Source: Gammaproteobacteria bacterium
Lineage (GTDB): Bacteria > Pseudomonadota > Gammaproteobacteria > Pseudomonadales > Halieaceae
Length of the DNA stretch: 64,000 nucleotides
Direction of reading: 5' to 3'
Assembly: GCA_030427085.1 (NCBI GenBank)
Contig: JAUHXH010000004.1
Location: forward strand, 372,001 to 436,000
Shown here: in pieces, positions 16,311 through 25,206 of the stretch
Layout of the letters: every line of letters starts with the position of its first letter
Numbering within the stretch: position 1 is the stretch's first letter
Position numbers and translations under genes: made by a program
The notes under the pieces: generated by a model
The model's database searches: none
Told to the model about the DNA's origin: nothing
What the model saw: the letters and a program-made list of their open reading frames with translations, nothing else

Positions 16311-18647
16311 TCAGGCGTTTCGTGGAAGGCGAAAGGCCAGTGTCAGTTCATTGTTGTCTTCGCTGCGCCGGTAGTTGTGCCAGTCCGGCAAGGCGCGAAT
16401 CAAGTGTACACCAAGTCCCCCGATCTGAGCAGAATCGGCACTATGGCCGAGTTCCGCGCCGGCACAGGTCAGGGGGTTGAAGGGTGGGCCGGGGTCGGTG
16501 AGACTCAGCAGTAGTTCGCCTCGCCTTGGCAACAACCGCACCCGCAAGCTCTGGGCCGGAGACAGGCCACCGTATTTCTCTACGTTGCTGGCGGCCTCTT
16601 CCCCTGCCAGCAGCACGTTGTTCTGCACATCGTGGGACACGGGCAGGGCGGCAAGTTCCTGCTCCAGCCATTGAATTGCGCGCGAGGTCAGGCCGGGTCC
16701 GGGCATAAACTGCCGGGAACGTTCACGATTGTCCCAGTCCAGTATGAGCAGGCTTATATCGTCAGATTGCGCGGTGCCACTTTGAAAGTCCGACAGGCCT
16801 GCGAAAACCTGACGGCCTGCTTCGGCCGCGCTGTCATTGGCAGTGCGGGTTAGCAGATCCAGCAAGCGCGGGAGGCCGAACTGTCGATCGTGGGCGTCAA
16901 AGGCTTCCTCGGCACCATCGGAGCGCAACACGAGGCGGTCGCCGGGGTGTAGTGCTATGCGGTTGGTCGGAAAAGAAAGGTTGGGCGCCAGCCCTAGCGC
17001 CGGTCCGGTTTGTTGCTCCAGTTCTTCCGCCTTGTCTTTGCGCAGGATAACGGGCGCGCAGTGCCCCGCGCTGGCGAACTCCAGTTCGCCGGTGTGCAGG
17101 TTGATAGCGCCGCAAAACAGGGTCAGGAACATGCAATTATCATTGCCGCGTTCGAGCGCGTTATTGAGTCGCGACAGCACAGCGGCGGCACTGTCAAAGT
17201 TCTGGTTGTACATCTGCACCTGGCTGATCGCACGCGCCATAAACAGCGCCGCGGGTACGCCCTTGTCCGACACGTCACCAAGTACAAAGCAAAGCCTGCC
17301 GTCGGCCAATGTGCGGTAGCTGTACAGATCACCGCCCACGGTCTTGGCGGGTTCTACCTGCGCCCAGAGAGTGTTTCCCGCATCCCTTTCGAGGGCATGG
17401 CCACGGCCGGGCAACATGGACATCTGGATTTCCCGCGCCGCTGCGAGTTCGCCAGCGAGGCGGCTGCGGCTGGCGGTGGCATGTTCCAGATCTTCAATGT
17501 AGCGCTTCAGGTCCCCCTGCATGGCATTGAACGAGCGCACCAGGGTGGCTACCTCGTCTTGTCCGGATGCGGCGGGCAGTGCCACATTCATTTCACCGCG
17601 GGCGATCTCGCCACTGGCACGGGCCAGCGCGCGCAGTGGTTGGGTGATCCGTCGTGCCACCCAGGACACAGCCAGCGCCATCAATACCAGGGTCAACAGG
17701 CCGACGGACACAGTTTTGGCTTGATATTCATGCAGGGGTGCCAGTACTTCATCGCGCGCGTACACCACCCCCAGTGGCCAGCCCGTGGATTTCATCGGCG
17801 ACAGGCGTACAAGGCAGTCACCGGGAATGTTGTGGCAGGCCACTTCACCCGTACGAGTTTCGCCGGCGAGCGCACCGTTGAACAATGCCAGCAACTGTGC
17901 CCGATCGTTGGGGTCGTCAGTGAGCACCGACACCGGCTGCATCAGGTCTGCCGTGTTGGGTGCCCCCAGCACCAGTCCCGCACGGCTAAGTAAAATACCG
18001 AAGCCACTTTGCCCGAGATGCAGGCGGCGCAGGTAACGTTGCAATTCCGCCAGGCCAACGTCTGCCGTGACCACGGCGTAGAGTTGACTGCTGCCGTCAG
18101 GTGCCGGTCGAAATACCGGTACCGAGAAGGTGGTCATCAGTACGCGCGCACCTTCGGCGTCGAAGTAGGGTTCTACCCATACCGGCTTGCCGCTACTGGC
18201 GGCATCGGCGTACCAGGAGCGCTCCCAGTATCGGGTATCGCCGAAGGTCAGATCGGCAGTGAGTAGTTGATCGCCCTCGCGGTAATAGTACGGGGCAAAC
18301 CCCAGTGGCGCATCGATAAGATCCGGATTGAGCGCAATGGTGGAACCTACGATGTCGTCGTTGTGGGCCACGATGTCGTGCAGCAGGTTGCGAAGCTCAT
18401 CGTCGCTGTAGCTGCGTTGTTGCAATATGCGACTGAGGAACACAGCGTTGTCAGCAACGCCGTCGAGGAAATTGTCCAGATCGGTAACGGCGGCACTTAC
18501 CGTATCGCGCGACTGCAATTCGACCCGGGACAGGATTTCATTGCGGGACAGGTGGTAGTCCAGCCCCAGGCCCAGCGAAAGGATGGCGCCGGTACACAGC
18601 GTCAGAATGATAATGAGCCGCGTAGACAGGCTGTGGGCCGCCGCCAT
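16311..18647 (-). CDS. Cache-HAMP-PP2C (SpoIIE) phosphatase with C-terminal anti-sigma HATPase
   Basis: 778 residues. Order: membrane helix at about 10-30, a periplasmic Cache-type sensor (about 35-300, with RYWERSWYADAASSGKPVWVEPY), a second helix (about 315-335), HAMP (ITQPLRALARASGEIARGEM), and a coiled coil leading to EIQMSMLP. A SpoIIE/PP2C domain follows with its metal aspartates in GGDLYSY and LGDVSDKGVPAALFMA. The last about 130 residues are an RsbW-type HATPase (AGEEAASNVEKYGG, GGLGVHLIRAL). Phosphatase and kinase for the neighbouring STAS protein are thus on one chain, as in HsbR of Pseudomonas but with a membrane sensor. An external signal would set the STAS phosphorylation state. 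Confidence 0.9.
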   Translation of the reverse strand: MAAAHSLSTRLIIILTLCTGAILSLGLGLDYHLSRNEILSRVELQSRDTVSAAVTDLDNFLDGVADNAVFLSRILQQRSYSDDELRNLLHDIVAHNDDIVGSTIALNPDLIDAPLGFAPYYYREGDQLLTADLTFGDTRYWERSWYADAASSGKPVWVEPYFDAEGARVLMTTFSVPVFRPAPDGSSQLYAVVTADVGLAELQRYLRRLHLGQSGFGILLSRAGLVLGAPNTADLMQPVSVLTDDPNDRAQLLALFNGALAGETRTGEVACHNIPGDCLVRLSPMKSTGWPLGVVYARDEVLAPLHEYQAKTVSVGLLTLVLMALAVSWVARRITQPLRALARASGEIARGEMNVALPAASGQDEVATLVRSFNAMQGDLKRYIEDLEHATASRSRLAGELAAAREIQMSMLPGRGHALERDAGNTLWAQVEPAKTVGGDLYSYRTLADGRLCFVLGDVSDKGVPAALFMARAISQVQMYNQNFDSAAAVLSRLNNALERGNDNCMFLTLFCGAINLHTGELEFASAGHCAPVILRKDKAEELEQQTGPALGLAPNLSFPTNRIALHPGDRLVLRSDGAEEAFDAHDRQFGLPRLLDLLTRTANDSAAEAGRQVFAGLSDFQSGTAQSDDISLLILDWDNRERSRQFMPGPGLTSRAIQWLEQELAALPVSHDVQNNVLLAGEEAASNVEKYGGLSPAQSLRVRLLPRRGELLLSLTDPGPPFNPLTCAGAELGHSADSAQIGGLGVHLIRALPDWHNYRRSEDNNELTLAFRLPRNA

Positions 18648-18652
18648 CGCCG

Positions 18653-19093
18653 TTACCAGCTACCGGTGTTTTCCATGCTGGCCCAGGGCTCGGCCGGTGG
18701 CAGGGCTTCCCCGGCCTGCAGCAGTTCAATGGAAATACCGTTGGGCGATCGCACAAAAGCCATCTTGCCATCACGCGGTGGACGATTGATGGTGACGCCG
18801 CCGTCCATCAGGCGCTGGCATAGCGCGTAGATATCGTCCACTTCATAGGCCAGATGGCCGAAATTACGGCCGCTGCCGTAGCTTTCCGGATCCCAGTTGT
18901 AGGTGAGTTCCAGCATCGGGGCCATGCGGCCTTCGCGCTCGATGTCATCGCCGGGCGCAGCCAGGAAGACCAGGGTAAAACGGCCTGCTTCGTAGTCGTT
19001 GCGCTGTACCTCGACCAGCCCGAGTTTGTTGCAGTAGAAGTCGAGGGATTCGTCCAGGTCGTGCACCCGGACCATGGTGTGGAGGTATTTCAT
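18653..19093 (-). CDS. gloA: Lactoylglutathione lyase (glyoxalase I)
   Basis: 146 residues of the VOC superfamily, starting [20 protein letters not shown] like E. coli GloA. All four metal ligands can be placed: His5, the Glu in MLELTYNW, the His in [10 protein letters not shown] and the Glu in GISIELLQ. It isomerises the methylglyoxal-glutathione hemithioacetal in the cytoplasm. The ATG at 19093 aligns with the family start; an upstream in-frame ATG (19123) adds 10 residues without support. It ends five bases before the phosphatase gene start, so it may share its transcript. A short C-terminal tail ([15 protein letters not shown]) is extra. Confidence 0.85.
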   Translation of the reverse strand: MKYLHTMVRVHDLDESLDFYCNKLGLVEVQRNDYEAGRFTLVFLAAPGDDIEREGRMAPMLELTYNWDPESYGSGRNFGHLAYEVDDIYALCQRLMDGGVTINRPPRDGKMAFVRSPNGISIELLQAGEALPPAEPWASMENTGSW

Positions 19094-19188
19094 AGCGCGG
19101 TTTCCCATTGCTGATATAAACAAAGGGGCGTCAGGGCCCCCTGTTCGATGTTAGAAGTGTGCGCGGGGCCGCGCAAGCCCGCGCTGGC

Positions 19189-20679
19189 TCAGGTGATGCG
19201 GGCAGCTGCCTGTTTACCGGCCATGCGCCCGGAGAAGGTGGCATCGCCCACCGACATGCCACTGCTGTAACCCTCGGCGCGGCGCACCACACCACAGGCG
19301 GTTCGGCCGGCGGCATAGAGTCCGGGGATGATCTCCCGGCGCGGGGTAAGCACTTCGCCGGCGGGGAGGGTGTCCAGGCCGCCGAGAGTGAAGAAGGGCA
19401 CAAAGGCGCCGCGGCCCGGTGTGACATCCAGTGCCACCAGTGGTGGCTCCAGTGCTTGCAACCACTCGGCTGCTTTGTGGTGCTCCCGGTCTTCACCCCG
19501 TTCGCAATCGCTGTTGTAGATCGACAGGGTGTGGGCCAGACTGCCGGTTCGCAGGCCCAGTTCTGACTCCAGTTCCGCTATCGTCTCACCTGTACCTGCC
19601 ACTTCGGCGCCGAGATAACTGACCTGCTCGTAATCCCCGTACTGCTCTACGGTAAGAATAAAATACAGGCGCTCACTCTGCTGCCGCAGGGCGAAGGCAC
19701 CCAGCCGGCCGTGATAGACATCTTCGTTGATAAACCGCTGCCCCTTGTCATTCACCAGAATGCCGAAGGTCATGCTGGCAGGAGGGTAGTAGGGCAGGCT
19801 GATGAAGCCCTCGTGCATGTTGATCGCCGCGGCCCCCACGCTGATGCCCATTTCGATACCGCTGCCGGTATCGCCGGGATTGCCGATGGGGGTGTTGCCG
19901 GCGCAGAGCATCGGCGCATACTTGCGCAACATATCTTCGTTCATGGCGAAACCGCCGGCGCAGAGGATCACACCGCCACGTGCGCGAACGTTCAACTCCT
20001 TGCCATCGCGCCGTACCACCAGGCCGTGAACAGTGCCGGTCTCGTCGGCAATCAGGGTCAGGGCGCGCACCTCGTATTCCACGGTAATGTTGTCGCGGCA
20101 CTCCACATTTTCCGTGAGAATTTTCATCAGCAGGGGGCCGCCATTGTCGCCCTCCACCTGCAGGTTGTGTCCGCGCGGGCAGGGTTTGGCTTGCGATGCA
20201 AAGGGCCAGGCTTTCTCGTTCCCGGTGTACAGCAGGCAGTCGTCGGTAAGGCACATGATGGCTCGTTCAGCGTGGTAGCTGTCGCGAAAGGGCACACCCA
20301 TGGATACCAGCCAGTTGAAATGGGCGGTGCTTTGCTCACAGTAATTGCGGATTTTGGCCTCATCCGCCTGCGGCCCGGCGGCCATCATCATGTAGGTGAC
20401 CATGTCCTCGGTCTGATCGTTGAAGCCACAGGCCTGTTGCACCCGCGTCCCACCGTTGCCGCCCATATAAATCTCGGCACTGGAAAGCGCCGTGGACCCG
20501 CCACTGGCACTGGCGGCCTCGAAGATGACTACCTCAGCTCCCGCATCCGCTGCCTCAATGGCGGCGCAGGCACCGGCGCCACCGAAGCCCACGATGGCAA
20601 CATCAGTTTCCAGATTCCAGTTTGCCACCTGGGATAGTGGGCGATAGCGGTTGGGGCCGGTTTTGGCGGGCTGATTCAT
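19189..20679 (-). CDS. FAD-dependent fumarate reductase / 3-ketosteroid dehydrogenase-like flavoprotein
   Basis: 496 residues. The FAD motif DVAIVGFGGAGACAAIEAADAG lies near residue 25, followed by EAASASGGSTALSSAEIYMGGN, typical of the FAD-binding-2 family (fumarate reductase flavoproteins, KstD and related). Further motifs are GVILCAGGFAMNEDML and a C-terminal GLYAAGRTACGV with EGYSSGMSVGDATFSGR, which closes the FAD site. There is no signal peptide and no haem domain, so it is a cytoplasmic single-domain enzyme. Substrate unknown: steroid or enoate-type reactions are both possible. The ATG at 20679 is used; an in-frame codon at 20739 adds residues that fit no family. Confidence 0.82.
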   Translation of the reverse strand: MNQPAKTGPNRYRPLSQVANWNLETDVAIVGFGGAGACAAIEAADAGAEVVIFEAASASGGSTALSSAEIYMGGNGGTRVQQACGFNDQTEDMVTYMMMAAGPQADEAKIRNYCEQSTAHFNWLVSMGVPFRDSYHAERAIMCLTDDCLLYTGNEKAWPFASQAKPCPRGHNLQVEGDNGGPLLMKILTENVECRDNITVEYEVRALTLIADETGTVHGLVVRRDGKELNVRARGGVILCAGGFAMNEDMLRKYAPMLCAGNTPIGNPGDTGSGIEMGISVGAAAINMHEGFISLPYYPPASMTFGILVNDKGQRFINEDVYHGRLGAFALRQQSERLYFILTVEQYGDYEQVSYLGAEVAGTGETIAELESELGLRTGSLAHTLSIYNSDCERGEDREHHKAAEWLQALEPPLVALDVTPGRGAFVPFFTLGGLDTLPAGEVLTPRREIIPGLYAAGRTACGVVRRAEGYSSGMSVGDATFSGRMAGKQAAARIT

Positions 20680-20840
20680 CACGTTCGCTGTTGTTGTGCA
20701 GTGATCAAAAATTAAATCCCGGGGCTCGGGCCAGAGCAAGCAGCGGTCAGCGATTCGGGCTCAATAAGTTGTACGAGTGCCCGATATTCCTTCAGTGCGC
20801 CACGGGGCTCGAATTTGATGGCGGGTTAGTGCAAGGAAGC

Positions 20841-20868
20841 TTGCTAGTGGGTGGTGCTGGGTTACAAT
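20841..20868 (+). promoter_or_regulatory. Candidate sigma-70 promoter for rdgC
   Basis: TTGCTA (20841-20846) and TACAAT (20863-20868) are separated by 16 bp, placing transcription start about 30 bases before the rdgC ATG. The -35 matches the consensus at four of six positions and the -10 at five of six. Confidence 0.4.
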
Positions 20869-20904
20869 CCCCGGCCCGCAACCAATCCGAGAACAGATCG
20901 CCCC

Positions 20905-21813
20905 ATGTGGTTTAAGAACATCCGCGCCTACCGCCTTACCCAGAGCTTTGACCTCTCCGCCGAACAACTGGAGCAGCAGCTTGACGGCAAGCGCTTTGAG
21001 CCCTGTGCCAAGTCCCAGCCCCTGGCCATGGGATGGGTGGCGCCGCTGGGGGATAACACCGAGGCGCTGGTGCATGCGGCGGGTGGTTGCATCCTGCTAT
21101 GCCTGAAACGGGAGGAGAAAATCCTGCCCTCCACGGTGGTGAAAGAGCAGCTTGAAGAGAAGGTTGCGCTGATCGAGGACGAGCAGGGCCGCAAGGTCTA
21201 CCGCAAGGAGCGCCTTACCCTGAAAGACGAGATCGTGCAGGACTGCCTGCCGCGCGCTTTCTCCCGCAGCGCCCGCGTCTACGCCTACATCGACACCCGC
21301 AACAACTGGATGTTTGTGGATGCCGCCAGTGCCGCGCGTGCAGAAGAACTGCTCAATCTGTTGCGCGACAGCGTCGGCACCTTCCCGGTGCTGTTGCCGC
21401 AGGTGAATAACGCGCCTGCCGCCACCATGACCGGCTGGTTGGCCCACAAGAACCTGCCTGACGATTTCCAGTTGGGTGACGAGTGTGAGCTGCGCGAGCC
21501 TGGTGAAGAGGGATCTGTGGTGCGCTGTAAAGGCGTGGACTTGCTCTCCGAAGAGGTGCAGACCCACCTCGACGCCGGGCGCCAGATCGCCCGTATTGCC
21601 CTGCACTGGGACGAGCGCCTGCGTCTGGTCCTGGCCGAAGACCTGTGCCTGCGCCGGGTCAAGTTCGCCGATGAGTTGGTCAGCGAGAACGAAGACATCC
21701 CCGAAGCCGACACCGCCGCCCGCATGGACGCCGATTTCGCGTTGATGTCCAGCGCTGTCAGCGAGCTACAGGATCGGGTGATGGCCCTGTTTGGTGGTGA
21801 GGCGGAGCAGTAG
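20905..21813 (+). CDS. rdgC: Recombination-associated protein RdgC
   Basis: 302 residues beginning MWFKNIRAYRLTQSFDLS, close to E. coli RdgC (303). RdgC forms a DNA-encircling ring dimer that binds dsDNA and limits RecA loading. Family stretches include FEPCAKSQPLAMGWVAPLG, ALVHAAGGCILLCLKREEKILP and PRAFSRSARVYAYID. The first ATG matching the family is at 20905. It is followed by a 70-bp gap and then selU on the same strand. Confidence 0.95.
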   Translation: MWFKNIRAYRLTQSFDLSAEQLEQQLDGKRFEPCAKSQPLAMGWVAPLGDNTEALVHAAGGCILLCLKREEKILPSTVVKEQLEEKVALIEDEQGRKVYRKERLTLKDEIVQDCLPRAFSRSARVYAYIDTRNNWMFVDAASAARAEELLNLLRDSVGTFPVLLPQVNNAPAATMTGWLAHKNLPDDFQLGDECELREPGEEGSVVRCKGVDLLSEEVQTHLDAGRQIARIALHWDERLRLVLAEDLCLRRVKFADELVSENEDIPEADTAARMDADFALMSSAVSELQDRVMALFGGEAEQ

Positions 21814-21883
21814 GGATCCCACTTAGCGGGTGACCCGCGGGCGGAAATTCGCCATCATGCGGCCTTGATCACCATTCATAACA

Positions 21884-23014
21884 ATGATCGAGGACGCCGC
21901 CCACCGCATGCCCCCGCGCCCGGATACCGACGACTACCGCACCCTGTTCCTGCAGGGCGCTCCCATGATGGATATGCGTGCCCCGGTGGAATTTGCCCAG
22001 GGCGCCTTTCCCAATGCTACCTCCCTGCCGCTGATGAGCGACGATGAACGCCGTCAGGTGGGCATTTGCTACAAACAGAAGGGGCAGGATGCGGCCATAG
22101 AACTCGGACACACCCTGGTGTCGGGGGATGTTCGCGAACAGCGACTGGCCGCCTGGCTGGACTTTGCCCGCTCGCATCCGGACGGTTATCTGTACTGTTT
22201 CCGCGGTGGCCTGCGTTCGGCCACCGTGCAGCAGTGGCTGCGCGATGCGGGGGTGGACTACCCGCTGGTTCGCGGCGGCTACAAGGCCATGCGCCGCTTC
22301 CTGATCAAGGCGCTGTCAGAATCCCTGTCCGGCCTGCAACTGACCCTGATCGCTGGCAGCACCGGCACCGGCAAAACCCGGGTGATTCACGCCCTGTCCC
22401 GCGCAGTCGATCTGGAAGGTATGGCCCATCACCGGGGCTCCGCCTTTGGACAGTTACTGGAACCCCAGCCGAGCCAGATCGACTTCGAAAACACGCTATC
22501 TGTTGCACTGCTGCGCCTGCTGGGCGGTGGCGACAAGCGCGTATTCATGGAAGACGAGGGCCGCCTTATCGGTCGGCTCTCACTGCCCGAAAACCTGCGC
22601 GATCACATGGCCGGGGTACCACTACTGGTAGTAGAAGAGCCCTTATCCTCCCGCGTGGACGCCGTGGTGGAAGACTACATCCACGACCTCGGTGAACGCT
22701 TCGAGGCGCACTATCCGGGAGAAGGCCCGGAGCAGCACCGCCAGAAGATGCAGGCTGATCTGGCCCGCGTGCGCAAACGCCTCGGCGGCCTGCTGTACAA
22801 ACAGGCCAGCGCGCAGATGGATGCGGCTTTCGACCTGCAGTGGCGCAGTGGCGACGACACCGGGCATCGCGTGTGGATCGAAATGCTGCTGCGCGATTAC
22901 TACGACCCCATGTACACCTATCAGATCGGCAAGCGTCACGGTGAGGTGCTGTTCCGCGGCCGCCGCTCGGAAGTCATCCAGTACGCACAGGACATGGCGC
23001 CCAGTGCAGGCTGA
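21884..23014 (+). CDS. selU: tRNA 2-selenouridine synthase
   Basis: 376 residues (E. coli SelU/MnmH 364). It replaces sulphur by selenium in the wobble 2-thiouridine of some tRNAs, via a geranylated intermediate, using selenophosphate. An N-terminal rhodanese domain has catalytic Cys105 in YLYCFRGGLRSATV. A P-loop domain follows with GSTGTGKT at 158-165. The gene overlaps the SelD-fusion gene by 11 bases, so donor synthesis and use are coupled. No selA, selB or selC is seen in the window. Confidence 0.93.
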   Translation: MIEDAAHRMPPRPDTDDYRTLFLQGAPMMDMRAPVEFAQGAFPNATSLPLMSDDERRQVGICYKQKGQDAAIELGHTLVSGDVREQRLAAWLDFARSHPDGYLYCFRGGLRSATVQQWLRDAGVDYPLVRGGYKAMRRFLIKALSESLSGLQLTLIAGSTGTGKTRVIHALSRAVDLEGMAHHRGSAFGQLLEPQPSQIDFENTLSVALLRLLGGGDKRVFMEDEGRLIGRLSLPENLRDHMAGVPLLVVEEPLSSRVDAVVEDYIHDLGERFEAHYPGEGPEQHRQKMQADLARVRKRLGGLLYKQASAQMDAAFDLQWRSGDDTGHRVWIEMLLRDYYDPMYTYQIGKRHGEVLFRGRRSEVIQYAQDMAPSAG

Positions 23015-25181
23015 AACCTTGCAGCGCGACCTGGTGCTGGTTGGCGGCGGTCACGCTCATGTGATCGCGCTGAAAATGTTGGCCATGAACCCGGTGGCGG
23101 GCTTGCGTGTCACGCTGGTGAGTCTCGACAGCCACAGCCCCTACTCCGGCATGTTGCCCGGCCTGGTGGCAGGACACTACAACTTTGATGACGCTCACAT
23201 CGACCTGGTGCGACTCTGCGGGTGGGCGGGTGCGCGCTTTATCCGTGCCCGTGCAACGGGGCTGGATCCGGATCGTCGGCGCGTGTTGCTCGCCGACCGC
23301 GAAGCGCTGGCCTATGACATTGTCAGCCTGGATACCGGTTCCGAACCCGAGCTGGACACAATTCCGGGCGCCCGCGAACACGCGGTGCCGGTGAAGCCTG
23401 TACACAATTTCTGGCAACGCTGGCTGGACCAGGACCAAAGTGGGCGTCAGGTGGTAGTGGGTGGTGGCGCTGGCGGTGTGGAAATCGCACTGGCCATGGC
23501 TCAGGCGCAGCGGGACAAAAGTGTGGCAGTGCACATTGTGTGCGCGGGCGAATTACTGCCCGGCTACAACCAGCGCGCCCGCCGCGCTGCGTACGCTGCC
23601 TGCGCAGCACTTGGCGTGGAATGTCACGAGCACCGCCGGGTTGATCGCGTGAGTGACGGCGCCCTGCACCTGTCCGGCGAGGCGCCGTTCCCTTTCGATC
23701 ACCTGTTCTGGTGTACCAGCGCGGCGCCCGGGAAATGGTTGGCGGGCAGTGGCCTGCGCCTCGACCAGGCGGGCTTTGTGGCAATTCGCGACACGCTGCA
23801 GAGCGAGTCTCACGACAACGTGTTTGCCGTGGGAGATGTAGCCACCCAGAGCAACCATCCACGGCCCAAAGCCGGGGTGTTCGCCGTGCGGCAGGGCCCG
23901 GTGCTGGCCCACAACCTGGCCGCCTACGCGCTGGGAGAAACGTTACGCGACCACCACCCGCAGCGCCGGTTTTTGTCGTTGGTATCGCTGGGCGAGCAGC
24001 GCGCGGTGGCGGACAAAGGGGTGTTCACTGCCAGTGGCGGTTGGGTGTGGCGCTGGAAAGATAGTATCGACCGGCAGTTTATGCGCCGTTTCAGTGATCT
24101 GCCGCCCATGCCGACCAGACCCGGCCGTGAGCTTGCTGACAGTAAGGTACAGGCGCCGTGCGGCGGTTGCGGTGCGAAGGTGGGGGCCGATGCCTTGAGC
24201 GCTGCGCTGTCGGCGCTGGCCGGGCGCTATCCGCAGTTGTGCCCAACGCCGTCCGAGGGGGATGACGGAGCACTGCTGGCTGTAAGTGCAGATACTGCAA
24301 TTGTGCAGAGCGTGGATTTACTGCGCGAGCTGGTCAGTGATCCATTCCAGATGGGGCGCATAACGGCCCAGCATGCGTTGTCTGATTTATTCGCCTGCGG
24401 TGCGAGGCCCCATTCAGCACAGGCTATGGTAATCCTGCCCTTTGCCAGTGACGCGATTCAACGCCACGATTTGCAGCAGTTGCTCGGTGGTGCGTTGTTC
24501 GAGTTTGCTCGCTATCACTGCCGCCTGCTGGGTGGGCACAGCATGCAGGGGCCGGAGTTGAATCTGGGTTTTGTGGTGAACGGCGAGCTGCCCGCCAACG
24601 CAGCGCCCCTGAGCAAACACACACTTCGCCCGGGCGATCGACTGATATTGACCCGCCCGCTGGGCACAGGTGTGATCTTTGCGGCCCACATGCAACACGC
24701 TACTGATGGCCATGTGGTGACCCAGGCAACCGAGCATTTGCTGGGGAGTAACGACCGGGCAGGGGATATCGCTCGCGAGTGGCCATGTACTGCCGCCACG
24801 GACATTACCGGCTTTGGCCTGGTCGGCCATTTGCTGGAGATGCTGGGTGCTGAACTGACCGCGGTGCTCAACCCACACGCCTTGCCCACCTTGCCGGGTG
24901 CAATGGCACTACTTCAGCAGGGCTTTCGCGGCTCTGCCCATCCGGCAAACCTGTCCCGTGTGCAGCCGGCACTGGCCGATGAGTGGAATCCTCAGGGTGC
25001 GGAGGTGGCGTTAATGTGCGACGCCCAGACGGGTGGCGGTTTGTTGCTGGGGGTAGCGGCAGAAGAAAGCGACGCGTTGCTGCAACACTTGCGCGAGGCG
25101 GGTTATGGGCAGGCTAGTTGTATCGGGGAAGTCAGGGCACGTGAGGGTAGTGCCCTGGTGAGGGCGGCGGCCCCGGTTTAG
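23004..25181 (+). CDS. selD: NDH-2-like pyridine nucleotide oxidoreductase fused to selenophosphate synthetase
   Basis: 725 residues from a GTG at 23004 that overlaps the end of selU. Residues 1 to about 370 are a pyridine-nucleotide-disulphide-type flavoprotein domain (DLVLVGGGHAHVIALK at the N-terminus, VVVGGGAGGVEIALA near 151, NVFAVGDVA near 272). Residues about 380-725 are SelD, making selenophosphate from selenide and ATP. The active site reads CGGCGAKVG: Cys389 and Lys392 match E. coli Cys17 and Lys20, and the second E. coli cysteine (Cys19) is Ala. The fused architecture is known in some proteobacteria. The oxidoreductase part may reduce selenium compounds to selenide for the SelD part, which is inference. 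No in-frame UGA is present. Confidence 0.92.
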   Translation: MQAETLQRDLVLVGGGHAHVIALKMLAMNPVAGLRVTLVSLDSHSPYSGMLPGLVAGHYNFDDAHIDLVRLCGWAGARFIRARATGLDPDRRRVLLADREALAYDIVSLDTGSEPELDTIPGAREHAVPVKPVHNFWQRWLDQDQSGRQVVVGGGAGGVEIALAMAQAQRDKSVAVHIVCAGELLPGYNQRARRAAYAACAALGVECHEHRRVDRVSDGALHLSGEAPFPFDHLFWCTSAAPGKWLAGSGLRLDQAGFVAIRDTLQSESHDNVFAVGDVATQSNHPRPKAGVFAVRQGPVLAHNLAAYALGETLRDHHPQRRFLSLVSLGEQRAVADKGVFTASGGWVWRWKDSIDRQFMRRFSDLPPMPTRPGRELADSKVQAPCGGCGAKVGADALSAALSALAGRYPQLCPTPSEGDDGALLAVSADTAIVQSVDLLRELVSDPFQMGRITAQHALSDLFACGARPHSAQAMVILPFASDAIQRHDLQQLLGGALFEFARYHCRLLGGHSMQGPELNLGFVVNGELPANAAPLSKHTLRPGDRLILTRPLGTGVIFAAHMQHATDGHVVTQATEHLLGSNDRAGDIAREWPCTAATDITGFGLVGHLLEMLGAELTAVLNPHALPTLPGAMALLQQGFRGSAHPANLSRVQPALADEWNPQGAEVALMCDAQTGGGLLLGVAAEESDALLQHLREAGYGQASCIGEVRAREGSALVRAAAPV

Positions 25182-25206
25182 CCCGCCGGCCCCGGTTTAG
25201 CCCGCC
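25169..25206. repeat. 19-bp perfect tandem duplication across the selD/RND-adaptor stop codons
   Basis: GGCCCCGGTTTAGCCCGCC occurs at 25169-25187 and again, without a gap, at 25188-25206. The selD stop TAG lies in the first copy, and the stop of the convergent adaptor gene (TAA on the minus strand) lies in the second. A slipped-strand duplication would explain it and leaves both genes ended within the repeat. Confidence 0.9.

Noticed and set aside
22692..23003. N-terminal extension of the SelD fusion within selU
   Set aside because: The extra residues read selU in another frame; the protein family begins at the GTG at 23004.
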